Shown here piece after piece: positions 21,599 through 27,649 of a stretch of 27,872 bases of DNA. A program made the translations under genes and the position numbers. Source of the DNA: a virus; IMG/VR virus record IMGVR_UViG_3300048763_000035, positions 1-27,872 of that record; one strand, 5' to 3'. The notes beneath the pieces were generated by a model. That model was given only the letters and a program-made list of their open reading frames with translations. It had not been told where the DNA came from and did no database searches. Within the stretch, counting starts at the first letter, position 1; each line of letters begins with the position of its first letter.

Positions 21599-22099
21599 TT
21601 ATATGTAGCCGTTTAAGTAATCCATAAGGGTGATTTGGTCGGTTTCAGGATTGCCGTCATGATCGAATTTATAGTTTAAATCATCAATGTGATTCTTCTT
21701 ATAGATATCAACATATCTTGTGAATACTTGTTTCTTAGTATCTTCTTGAAGAGTGGGGTTAGTATAAAAAAGATCATGCATGTCTTTTATATGGATTAAC
21801 TCTTTTATACTAAGAGCGCTTTGTATGTTTTTTAAAGATTCATCTAATCTATTTTCAACAAGATTAATACGATTATCAATCGCGGTACAATCAATATTGG
21901 TTTTGTCTATTAGTACTGCAATGCTATTTTTTACTTCTTTTACCACTATTTCGATATTGGTATTAAAAATATTAAACTCAGTTGTTAAGCCATCTATTCT
22001 GGAATGTGACTTTGCTATGCCTTGATCAATAGAATCAGCTTTCTGTTTTTCTATTCTTCTTCTTTCGTCATTTTCTTCTTCAAACAGGTCTTTAGCCAT
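21599..22099 (-). CDS. 166-aa coiled-coil protein, unknown
   Basis: The N-terminus is highly charged (EEENDERRRIEKQKADSID). Long heptad-like helices span residues 25-105 (SRIDGLTTEFNIFNTNIEIV, NRINLVENRLDESLKNI). The C-terminus is Asp/Tyr-rich (DLNYKFDHDGNPETDQ) and looks globular. No membrane segment is seen. AAGG lies 8 bases before the ATG, 17 bases after the barrel gene, so the two share a transcript. The DHDGNPETD stretch resembles a loop that could bind a metal, but this is weak. No family is recognised. Confidence 0.55.
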   Translation of the reverse strand: MAKDLFEEENDERRRIEKQKADSIDQGIAKSHSRIDGLTTEFNIFNTNIEIVVKEVKNSIAVLIDKTNIDCTAIDNRINLVENRLDESLKNIQSALSIKELIHIKDMHDLFYTNPTLQEDTKKQVFTRYVDIYKKNHIDDLNYKFDHDGNPETDQITLMDYLNGYI

Positions 22100-22116
22100 A
22101 TCAATACCTTATTAGG

Positions 22117-22755
22117 TTAAAAACGATAGATCATTCCCACGGATAAAGTTTGATGGGTTATTTTGGCTTTTATGGGTGTTGCAAAAGAGCTACCACTTAT
22201 TGCGGATAGATCAGCACCCGTTGTAGCTAATCCTAGATTCATATACTTATAGCCAAATACCATATCGGATGTTGGCGATATAGATACTTTAGTGCCAATA
22301 CCTATACTATAAGCAGGTGAAAAGTTAGATTCTCCGCCTCTTATACCGTTATTACCACCCATTGCTTGTAAGGTATAGGTCTTATTAAAAGACATCCCAA
22401 GCCCTGCTGTTATAAATGGGGTAGCTATATTATATTTACCTATATCATATGTAACATTAACGAACCCCGCATGTGTTTCAAAATCTTGATTATATAGAGT
22501 GCCCTTTTTGATCTCTTGATATTTAGAATAGTTATTATAAGAGTGTAATTCCACATGAAAAGAATTAGATATTTTTCTACCTACCGATAGATGTAGGTGC
22601 ATAGTTGAATTTGGCTTATCTGAATAATTTTGGCTTTTTAATTTACTAAAAATTGATACGCCCGATTCGGCCTTAACATATGAATTATAATTATCGGCAT
22701 TAGCTAAAAAACAATACGTATTAAGTAACGCTACGATAAGGATTTTATATTTCAT
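22117..22755 (-). CDS. Small outer-membrane beta-barrel protein
   Basis: The chosen start gives MKYKILIVALLNTYCFLANA, a signal peptide cut after ANA, and a mature chain of about 192 residues. The mature part has alternating hydrophobic strands with Gly/Tyr/Ser turns (VELHSYNNYSKY, ATPFITAGLGMSF, AYSIGIGTKVSISP, MVFGYKYMNLGL). It ends TLSVGMIYRF, the C-terminal aromatic signal of BAM-inserted barrels. The size fits an 8-stranded barrel like rickettsial surface proteins. An upstream ATG pair extends the frame without a better ribosome site. In a phage or prophage this would change the host surface, possibly superinfection or host-cell contact. Confidence 0.75.
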   Translation of the reverse strand: MKYKILIVALLNTYCFLANADNYNSYVKAESGVSIFSKLKSQNYSDKPNSTMHLHLSVGRKISNSFHVELHSYNNYSKYQEIKKGTLYNQDFETHAGFVNVTYDIGKYNIATPFITAGLGMSFNKTYTLQAMGGNNGIRGGESNFSPAYSIGIGTKVSISPTSDMVFGYKYMNLGLATTGADLSAISGSSFATPIKAKITHQTLSVGMIYRF

Positions 22756-22823
22756 TTCCATTTCATTATACCATGTAACATATTGATATATAATATATTG
22801 GTTTATATATAAACACAATCGTT

Positions 22824-23084
22824 TTAGGTGTTTCCTTTAAGGCTCTTAATACCCTTAAGTCTAGCATTGAAACGCAATTTTGAGTTATATTTTTCTTGAT
22901 GCAAGACACCCTTGGAATCTTCGACTACAATAATTGCATCGCATATATCAAGGTCTTTAAATTGCACGCCATGATCGACATCCAGACAAATATAAGTTAC
23001 TTTTGCTATGGATATTCTAGGTAAAAGAGCGCCCTTAACTATATTCGGGGATTCGCTTTCTCTGATATCTATAAAAAATGGCAT
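22824..23084 (-). CDS. 86-aa protein, unknown, upstream of the barrel gene
   Basis: The start at 23084 (MPFFIDIRESESPN) fits a promoter ending near 23114. An upstream in-frame ATG at 23123 would lie in the promoter. The chain has beta-like segments (ISIAKVTYICLDVD, AIIVVEDSKGVLH) and a basic end (RFNARLKGIKSLKGN). There is no signal peptide or anchor. It precedes the barrel gene and could be a regulator or small enzyme fragment. It is not recognised. Confidence 0.5.
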   Translation of the reverse strand: MPFFIDIRESESPNIVKGALLPRISIAKVTYICLDVDHGVQFKDLDICDAIIVVEDSKGVLHQEKYNSKLRFNARLKGIKSLKGNT

Positions 23085-23113
23085 ACTGATTATTACCTGT
23101 AATGTTGCACCTG

Positions 23114-23141
23114 TATATAACATACAATTAATATGTTACAA
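23114..23141 (-). promoter_or_regulatory. Promoter of the barrel operon
   Basis: On the minus strand, TTGTAA (23136-23141) and TATATA (23114-23119) are 16 bases apart. The -35 overlaps the ATATGTTAC operator arm. Confidence 0.4.
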
Positions 23142-23200
23142 ATAGAAATAATAAGCAGGTACTGAAAATAATTATTGTTATATTACAATTGGTAACATAT
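23131..23200. promoter_or_regulatory. Paired operator arms in the divergent promoter region
   Basis: ATATGTTAC (23131-23139) and GTAACATAT (23192-23200) are perfect 9-base complements 52 bases apart. They lie between the barrel operon and the ribbon-helix-helix gene. The related sequence GTAACATAT also recurs near the barrel gene start (about 22775-22783). Two sites for one repressor with looping is plausible. Confidence 0.45.
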
Positions 23201-23231
23201 CGTTTTAATATAACCTTAATGCTAAATCGAT

Positions 23232-23456
23232 ATGAAAACAAGAACCACCAAGATTACAAAAACCTTCAGTATTCGCGCAGAGCCAGAGTTTTTTGCTACG
23301 CTCAATACTGTAGTAAGTATTAGAAACCGTACTATTTCTAATTTTATATTATTTCTTTTGAGAGAGGTGGTATCAACATATAAACAAAACTATCAAGATA
23401 TTCCTTTGATAGATGAAAAAGATATTCCTTTGATAGATGAAAAAAATACTCCATGA
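23232..23456 (+). CDS. Ribbon-helix-helix-like regulator
   Basis: The N-terminal 55 residues read KTFSIRAEPEFFATLNTVVS then RNRTISNFILFLLREVV. A short basic strand precedes two helices with a turn (RNRT-ISNFI), the layout of CopG/Arc-type ribbon-helix-helix proteins. The C-terminal tail contains a tandem duplicated octapeptide DIPLIDEK. It is divergent from the barrel operon with shared dyad operators between, so it probably represses both. No toxin partner is evident. Confidence 0.55.
   Translation: MKTRTTKITKTFSIRAEPEFFATLNTVVSIRNRTISNFILFLLREVVSTYKQNYQDIPLIDEKDIPLIDEKNTP
23397..23444 (+). repeat. 24-bp exact tandem duplication in the regulator gene
   Basis: Two identical 24-base units (GATATTCC...GATGAAAAA) follow each other without a gap and keep the frame, doubling DIPLIDEK at the protein's C-terminus. 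The perfect identity implies a very recent slip or a contraction/expansion site. Confidence 0.9.
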
Positions 23457-23627
23457 CTAACATCCTTTATAAAATATATACCACCAAGCAATCTGATGAA
23501 GTTCGGAATAAATTATTAAAATGCCTATTACAATAAGGTCACCATAAGTGACTCTGGATTTATATCTCCTTTCTTTGAAGAAATTCTTAAATTTAGTAAA
23601 ACAAGTTGTTATGGAATAAATATTCAT
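23457..23627 (-). CDS. 56-aa membrane protein, unknown
   Basis: From the ATG at 23627 the chain is MNIYSITTCFTKFKNFFKERR then a hydrophobic segment YGDLIVIGILIIYSELHQIAWW. A GAG ribosome-site remnant lies 9 bases upstream. An earlier in-frame start at 23684 would add 19 residues and overlap the upstream coiled-coil gene by 35 bases. The stop abuts the regulator gene's stop in a convergent pair with no room for a terminator. Confidence 0.4.
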   Translation of the reverse strand: MNIYSITTCFTKFKNFFKERRYKSRVTYGDLIVIGILIIYSELHQIAWWYIFYKGC

Positions 23628-23649
23628 GGTTATTTCTCTACTATTATGA

Positions 23650-23832
23650 TTAAAGCTGCCTTTTTTGCAAGTCCCAAATTTCATATTCCAGATCCTTTAA
23701 GTACTCTGCCTGCTCTTTTAAAAGCTCTAATTGCTTCTCATAATATATTTGCTGCTCTTCTAATAAAGAAATTTCATAGTCCCTGTTAAGCTCGTCTTGT
23801 TGCTCGTCTTCTGCAATTATAATATTTTTCAT
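23650..23832 (-). CDS. 60-aa coiled-coil protein reading outward from the left repeat
   Basis: MKNIIIAEDEQQDELNRDY is followed by an almost continuous heptad helix (LLEEQQIYYEKQLELLKEQ, YLKDLEYEIWDLQKR). It looks like a small dimeric coiled coil. Its ribosome site, start codon and first three codons lie inside the 30-bp repeat copy at 23824-23853, which is shared exactly with recT on the other strand. Transcription would come from the TAGACC/TATAAT promoter at 23856-23884. No family is recognised. Confidence 0.5.
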   Translation of the reverse strand: MKNIIIAEDEQQDELNRDYEISLLEEQQIYYEKQLELLKEQAEYLKDLEYEIWDLQKRQL

Positions 23833-23853
23833 TTTGAAACTCTTTTTAAGGTT
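23824..23853 (-). repeat. 30-bp inverted repeat, left copy
   Basis: Read on the minus strand, the 30 bases begin AACCTTAAAAAGAG and end TCAAAATGAAAAAT. They are identical to 25606-25635 on the plus strand. The copy covers the ribosome site, ATG and first codons of the outward 60-aa gene. Confidence 0.9.
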
Positions 23854-23855
23854 AT

Positions 23856-23884
23856 ATTATACGCCCATATAACATATGGGTCTA
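23856..23884 (-). promoter_or_regulatory. Outward promoter at the left edge of the segment
   Basis: On the minus strand, TAGACC (23879-23884) and TATAAT (23856-23861) are 17 bases apart. Between them is a perfect hairpin or operator, CCCATAT-AAC-ATATGGG (23864-23880). It fires out of the repeat-bounded segment. Confidence 0.5.
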
Positions 23885-23955
23885 GGGGTAATTTAAATTA
23901 ATCAAACAACTCGAATACCCTGTAAGTTAACTCGTAAGATAATCAAAAGCAAGTT

Positions 23956-24006
23956 AAACGTCAAGTAAAACGTTTGCTTTAATTTGAAAAAATTGTAAAT
24001 TATAAT
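23956..24006 (+). promoter_or_regulatory. Recombinase promoter and upstream dyad
   Basis: TTTAAT (23978-23983) and a perfect TATAAT (24001-24006) are 17 bases apart. Directly upstream, AAACGT (23956-23961) and ACGTTT (23970-23975) form a dyad next to the -35 box that may bind the recombinase or a regulator. Confidence 0.5.
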
Positions 24007-24026
24007 AAATTATTACAAAAGGTATG

Positions 24027-24626
24027 ATGGCATTAATAGGATATGCTAGAGTTTCTACTTCGGAACAAAATTTAGATCATCAGGTGGATGCCTTAGAAAA
24101 GGCAGGATGTATAAAAATCTTCAAAGAAAAGGCTAGTGGTAAGTCTGTTAAAAATCGCCCTGTTCTTCAAGAGTGTTTAAATTATCTAAGAGAGGGGGAT
24201 ATTTTAACGGTAACACATAGCGACCGTATCTCTCGATCAGTACTAGATGCTGCAAAAATGATTGCAGACTTTAAGGATAAAAAAATACATTTCAAAAGTT
24301 TGACAGAGCCTTTTGATACTAATGACCCAAATGGGGAGATGGTATTTAATATAATGATGTCTATTAGTCAAAGACAGCGTCAAACTATTAGTGAGCGTAC
24401 TCTTGCGGGATTGGCAGCGGCAAGAGCAAGGGGGCGTTGTGGGGGGCGACCCTTTCAATTATCACCAGAAAGTACGAAATCATTGTTAGCTTTACATGCT
24501 ACTGGAACGCCCATATATGAAATTGCAAAAATGTTTAAAATAACTACAGTTACAGTTTACCAATATATTAATAGAGCTAAGATTGATGGCACTTATCCAA
24601 CAAAAAACCAAAATCAGGAAAAATAA
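24027..24626 (+). CDS. Serine recombinase, resolvase/invertase type
   Basis: The 199-aa protein starts IGYARVSTSEQNLDHQ with the nucleophile at Ser10. A REGDILTVTHSDRISRS block follows, with Arg67 and Arg70 in place of the catalytic arginines. The long E helix (FNIMMSISQRQRQTISERT) leads to RARGRCGGRPF, and a C-terminal helix-turn-helix occupies about 155-190 (TGTPIYEIAKMFKITTVTVY). The length fits small invertases (Hin, Gin) and resolvases rather than large serine integrases. The second of two adjacent ATGs has AAAGG at better spacing. Its placement inside a 30-bp inverted repeat points to inversion, with resolution of an element as the alternative. Confidence 0.9.
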   Translation: MALIGYARVSTSEQNLDHQVDALEKAGCIKIFKEKASGKSVKNRPVLQECLNYLREGDILTVTHSDRISRSVLDAAKMIADFKDKKIHFKSLTEPFDTNDPNGEMVFNIMMSISQRQRQTISERTLAGLAAARARGRCGGRPFQLSPESTKSLLALHATGTPIYEIAKMFKITTVTVYQYINRAKIDGTYPTKNQNQEK

Positions 24627-24627
24627 T

Positions 24628-24945
24628 ATGAGACAAGAACCAGGACAAGATAAAAAACCTAAACGAGTTTACAAAACAGAGCCGAAAAAGGGTGCGGCTA
24701 AACAAACTAGACGTGACAACAATTTGAATATGGATATAAGCAACTTAGTTACTAAGGAGTATTTAGATAAAAAACTAGAGCCTTTTATTACCAAGGAGTA
24801 TTTAGATGTAAAATTGCAATCCTTAGAATATAAACTGAAATTTGAAATAATTAAATGGATTATCGGCATACAAATTACCGGAATAACCGTCATGACAGGA
24901 ATTATAATTACCGTATTAAAAGTTTTTTTAGGTAAACTTTTATAA
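24628..24945 (+). CDS. 105-aa coiled-coil/anchor protein
   Basis: A strongly basic N-terminus (residues 1-30) precedes NMDISNLVTKEYLDKKLEPF and a second TKEYLDVKL. A C-terminal anchor follows at about 76-100 (IKWIIGIQITGITVMTGIII and on). The motif DISNxVTKEYLDxKL and the anchor pattern WIIGxxITGxTxMTG are shared with the protein at 25184-25594 (WILGSAITGFTGMTG), so these are paralogues on either side of a regulator gene. An AGGA ribosome site lies 9 bases upstream, and an earlier start inside the recombinase is less likely. Confidence 0.6.
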   Translation: MRQEPGQDKKPKRVYKTEPKKGAAKQTRRDNNLNMDISNLVTKEYLDKKLEPFITKEYLDVKLQSLEYKLKFEIIKWIIGIQITGITVMTGIIITVLKVFLGKLL

Positions 24946-24973
24946 AAAATCGTGAAAAAATGAAAAATAACTA

Positions 24974-25023
24974 TTGACCACATATATTATATATACTATA
25001 TTGACTCTATATAATATATAGAG
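24974..25023 (+). promoter_or_regulatory. Promoter and 19-bp operator of the regulator gene
   Basis: TTGACC (24974-24979) and TATATT (24997-25002) are 17 bases apart. CTCTATATA-A-TATATAGAG (25005-25023) is a perfect palindrome covering the transcription start and the GAGG ribosome site, ideal for autorepression by the small protein encoded next. Confidence 0.55.
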
Positions 25024-25029
25024 GTAACA

Positions 25030-25206
25030 ATGATTCAAAGAAGGACTATAATAGTCGTCAAGTCGACTGCGGCACGTTTACGAAGATTTAAATTAGATCA
25101 CGATATAACGTATGATGAGGCTATCACTTTATTACTAGATTCATTTAAAGAATATCAAAAAATTATAAGCACCGAGGTCTGCAATGATAACACCGAAAGA
25201 CAATAA
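25030..25206 (+). CDS. 58-aa ribbon-helix-helix-like regulator
   Basis: The chain MIQRRTIIVVKSTAARLRRF has a basic beta strand (RTIIVVK) followed by two helices (TAARLRRFKLDHD, TYDEAITLLLDSFKEYQK), the ribbon-helix-helix layout. GAGG lies 5 bases before the ATG within a palindromic operator. The last 23 bases overlap the next gene's start, coupling translation. It probably represses its own operon, which reads on into the coiled-coil gene and then recT. Confidence 0.6.
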   Translation: MIQRRTIIVVKSTAARLRRFKLDHDITYDEAITLLLDSFKEYQKIISTEVCNDNTERQ

Positions 25207-25594
25207 TATTGGTAAAAGAGAGGTAATCACATATCTTGTGAGTAGGGGTATAGATATTAAGGCTGCCCAACGTATCATGAAAGAAATAAAGAAACAGAAA
25301 ATAGGTAATATTGATATAAGTAACTTCGTTACCAAAGAATATTTGGATATGAAATTGGCCGTTGTGAAGGCGGAAGTTAAGGCGGAATTTGCGGAAGTTA
25401 GGGCGGAATTTGCGGAAGTTAGGGCGGAATTTAGGGCGGAATTTGCGGAAGTTAGGGCGGAATTTGCGGAAGTTAGGAAAGAAATGTACCAAATGGAAAA
25501 AAGGCTTATCCTATGGATTTTAGGAAGTGCCATAACTGGCTTTACAGGAATGACGGGGGTAATGATTGCAGTATTAAAATTTTATTTAGATTAA
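25184..25594 (+). CDS. 136-aa heptad-repeat coiled-coil/anchor protein
   Basis: Residues 10-36 form a helix (REVITYLVSRGIDIKAAQRI). DISNFVTKEYLDMKLAVV leads into an AEVRAEF heptad repeat from about 63 to 98, and a C-terminal anchor spans 108-132 (ILWILGSAITGFTGMTGVM and on). The heptads give a rigid rod that could vary in length by slippage of its 21-base coding unit. GAGG lies about 6 bases before the ATG. It is the paralogue of the 105-aa protein upstream and the gene immediately before the right inverted repeat and recT. Confidence 0.65.
   Translation: MITPKDNNIGKREVITYLVSRGIDIKAAQRIMKEIKKQKIGNIDISNFVTKEYLDMKLAVVKAEVKAEFAEVRAEFAEVRAEFRAEFAEVRAEFAEVRKEMYQMEKRLILWILGSAITGFTGMTGVMIAVLKFYLD
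25370..25477 (+). repeat. 21-base tandem repeat encoding heptads
   Basis: The unit GCGGAAtttGCGGAAgttAGG (AEFAEVR) is repeated about five times with one partial 12-base unit (RAEF). The near-identity implies recent expansion. Each gain or loss of a whole unit changes the coiled-coil rod by one heptad. Confidence 0.85.
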
Positions 25595-25605
25595 TAGACT
25601 AAACC

Positions 25606-25635
25606 AACCTTAAAAAGAGTTTCAAAATGAAAAAT
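25606..25635 (+). repeat. 30-bp inverted repeat, right copy
   Basis: This is the perfect inverted partner of 23824-23853. It contains the ribosome site, ATG (25627) and first three codons of recT, so the two outward genes start identically (MKN). Confidence 0.9.
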
Positions 25636-26631
25636 GAATTAATACAAACTCAAGCTCCATTACCTGTGCAATACAATATGTTTGAGGCAATGGATAAAGC
25701 TTATAAATTTGCTGAACTAGTAGCAAAATCCGATATAATACCAGATATTTATAAAAACAAACCTGCAAATTGCTTTCTTGCAATAAATACAGCCTTTAGA
25801 ATGAATCTTGACCCTTTTTTAGTCATGCAAAATACTGATATTATTCAAGGTAGGCCGGGAATAAAGGCAACTTTTGCAATCGCTTTAGCTAATCAAAGTC
25901 GTATTTTTTCTGATAATATGACTTATATAGTAGATGATAAGAAGAGCAAAGAATTTTTCACAGAAAGAAAAAAAATAGAATGGATTACAGATAAAACTGG
26001 GAAAAAAATTCGAACAGAAACACTTATTCCAGACAAAAAAATATTACAAGATATAACAGTTACTGCTACTGCTATTCTTAGAAAAGGAGGCAAAGCTATA
26101 TCTTCTACAGTAAGTATGGAAATGGCTTTTAAAGAAGAATGGACAAAAAATCCTAAATACGAATCAATGCCTCTACATATGCTCACATATAGAGCGGCTA
26201 CTTTTTTAATTAAAACACATTGTCCTGAAATATTGTTTGGAATGCATACAACAGATGAATTAGAAGACATACAATTTTCTAAAATAAAGAACATTACCCC
26301 TGAATCTCAACCTCTGTCTTCAACAGAGCCTAAACCTAGTGACGTATTTGACCATCCATCTGGATTTATCTTTATTGAGCTAGACGGTAGAAAAATTCTA
26401 CTAGAAGATGCTGATAAAGTGACAACGTATATAGGTGAGAAAATACAAAACATCACAACTGAATCGGGTATTGAAAAGTTTAGAAAATGGAAAGAACTTA
26501 ACGATAAGGATTTTAGGCGTTTTTCTAAAAACAATAGAGATGATGCCCTTGATTTAGCCAATAGCTTTAAAGCGATAGAGAGTATTGTTATGAAGAAAGA
26601 TATGTCTTCAGTGGAGGCAGAAAATGAATAG
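25627..26631 (+). CDS. recT: RecT-family single-strand annealing protein
   Basis: The 334-aa protein has the RecT pattern: ANCFLAINTAFRMNLDPF near residue 47, NTDIIQGRPGIKATFAIALA near 69, an ITVTATAILRKGGK strand, and the diagnostic MLTYRAATFLIKTHCPEILF followed by TTDELEDI. It would anneal single-stranded DNA during phage recombination. After about residue 240 the chain diverges from typical RecT and adds a basic/acidic C-terminal domain. Its start lies in the right 30-bp repeat. The next gene overlaps by eight bases, so it is co-translated with the Gp157-like protein. Confidence 0.8.
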   Translation: MKNELIQTQAPLPVQYNMFEAMDKAYKFAELVAKSDIIPDIYKNKPANCFLAINTAFRMNLDPFLVMQNTDIIQGRPGIKATFAIALANQSRIFSDNMTYIVDDKKSKEFFTERKKIEWITDKTGKKIRTETLIPDKKILQDITVTATAILRKGGKAISSTVSMEMAFKEEWTKNPKYESMPLHMLTYRAATFLIKTHCPEILFGMHTTDELEDIQFSKIKNITPESQPLSSTEPKPSDVFDHPSGFIFIELDGRKILLEDADKVTTYIGEKIQNITTESGIEKFRKWKELNDKDFRRFSKNNRDDALDLANSFKAIESIVMKKDMSSVEAENE

Positions 26632-27154
26632 GAGGCTAGTAATTTACAAGGTATTTGAAGCATGCGATCTATATAATCATATGCGTGATAAGTTAGAAAT
26701 TGAGCCTATATCTATGGATGATATAGATGTAAAGGCAGCGCCAACGCAAAATGTACTACAAAGATTTCAGGATGTTGTTAGTGCCTTGATCTCAATTGAG
26801 AACGAAGAAAGGTGCATGTTAGGGGCTATAAAGATACAATTACGTAATCTTAAATCTCGTAAAAAGACAATAGAGAATAGAATTCAAAATACACGTGCCA
26901 CCTTATTTAATGCTATGGATATATGCGATATAGAAAAGATTGAATATCCTGTGGGTAATGTTAATACAAGCCTATCGCCTCCGAAATTGTGTATTGAAGA
27001 TGAACGGGCTTTATTAGCTAAACATCCTGAATATCGTATTATTAAAGACCCTGAAGTAGATAAAAAGTCTTTACTTGATGATGTAAAAAATGGAGTATTG
27101 ATCGATGGTGTTTCTCTACAGCAGACTAAAATTATTACTATAAGGAGAAAATAA
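26624..27154 (+). CDS. Siphovirus Gp157-like protein
   Basis: The 176 residues show the Gp157 plan: an N-terminal helical region (YKVFEACDLYNHMRDKLE, then EERCMLGAIKIQLRNLKSRK), a central ENRIQNTRATLFNAMDI coil, a beta stretch (GNVNTSLSPPKLCIEDE) and the closing IIKDPEVDKKSLLDDVKNG with GVSL. This family travels with phage recombination genes. GGAGG lies 7 bases before the ATG inside recT. The biochemical role of Gp157 is poorly defined, and a recombination accessory function is inferred from its partner. Confidence 0.8.
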   Translation: MNRRLVIYKVFEACDLYNHMRDKLEIEPISMDDIDVKAAPTQNVLQRFQDVVSALISIENEERCMLGAIKIQLRNLKSRKKTIENRIQNTRATLFNAMDICDIEKIEYPVGNVNTSLSPPKLCIEDERALLAKHPEYRIIKDPEVDKKSLLDDVKNGVLIDGVSLQQTKIITIRRK

Positions 27155-27321
27155 TGAAGAAAAAAGATTTAATACAGGCATTAAATGACTATGATGATAG
27201 TACAAAGCTGTTTATAACTGATTTTGAGGGAAGGTCGATTGTTCCCTTAGGGAAGGTTATTAAGTTTACTTTAAACTATGATGAAGGGTTACTACTGACA
27301 TCTGGTGACATAAAAAAATAG
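27154..27321 (+). CDS. 55-aa protein, unknown
   Basis: MKKKDLIQALNDYDDSTKL is followed by FITDFEGRSIVPLGKVIKF and a short end. The ATG shares a base with the Gp157 stop, and AAGGAG lies 7 bases upstream. It is last in the recT operon, its stop forming part of the terminator stem. The predicted small alpha/beta fold is not recognised. Confidence 0.6.
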   Translation: MKKKDLIQALNDYDDSTKLFITDFEGRSIVPLGKVIKFTLNYDEGLLLTSGDIKK

Positions 27322-27358
27322 CGTTAGAAGCAGAGTTTCAAGCCTTCTTCTAACGCTA
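27319..27358. terminator. 12-bp hairpin terminator at the end of the recT operon
   Basis: TAGCGTTAGAAG (27319-27330) and CTTCTAACGCTA (27347-27358) pair perfectly around 16 bases. A run of A's precedes it, which is a T-tract on the minus strand, so it terminates transcription coming from the right best. On the plus strand it could still protect or end the recT transcript. Confidence 0.6.
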
Positions 27359-27373
27359 TGAGTAGAAATAACC

Positions 27374-27527
27374 TTAAACTACGACTCATAACATACACAC
27401 ATACAATATATTAAAAATCGAGACCATTAACATATACACATAGGGCATATTAAAAATCGAGACTACTAACACACATACATAGGGCATATTAAAAATCATG
27501 ACCATTAACATATACACGATTTATAAT
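27374..27527. repeat. 39-bp tandem repeats (iteron-like)
   Basis: The unit TTAAAAATCGAGACCATTAA plus CATATACACATAGGGCATA begins at 27411, 27450 and 27489, with a degraded copy before (from 27374). The spacing is exactly 39 bases. Very A+T-rich sequence (TTATAATTATTT) follows. Such arrays are typical of replication origins or partition sites. No gene is seen between the terminator and the repeats at 27650, and nothing else is recognised in 27528-27649. Confidence 0.65.
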
Positions 27528-27649
27528 TATTTCAAATACTTTATAACTAATAATTATAAACATCTATTATCCAGACCATATCATAAAAGATTTTTTCTGC
27601 ATACCAATAGAGGTTATACCTTGGTTTGCAAGAGTGATTTGAAATTATA

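Larger units (their letters stand above)
23824..25635. mobile_element. Candidate invertible segment with its own serine recombinase
   Basis: A perfect 30-bp inverted repeat (23824-23853 and 25606-25635) encloses 1752 bases. The interior carries a Hin/Gin-sized serine recombinase, two related coiled-coil/anchor genes and a ribbon-helix-helix gene. A promoter at the left edge points outward through the repeat. Inversion would exchange which promoter drives the 60-aa gene and recT, leaving both start regions intact because they lie in the repeats. The repeats lack an obvious hix-like central dyad, so a simple duplication of a translation start region remains possible. Confidence 0.5.

Noticed and set aside
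24027-24626. Phage integrase
   Set aside because: At 199 aa with a small helix-turn-helix it is in the invertase/resolvase class; large serine integrases are more than twice as long.
24946-24973. Terminator after the 105-aa gene
   Set aside because: The short A-rich gap has no inverted repeat.
25141-25533. Minus-strand frames with repeated Ser/Ala/Asn or Phe/Arg/Lys units
   Set aside because: They are mirror images of the AEVRAEF heptad repeat; the plus frame has a ribosome site, an anchor and a paralogue.
27374-27527. CRISPR array
   Set aside because: The 39-base units follow each other without unique spacers and no cas genes are present.
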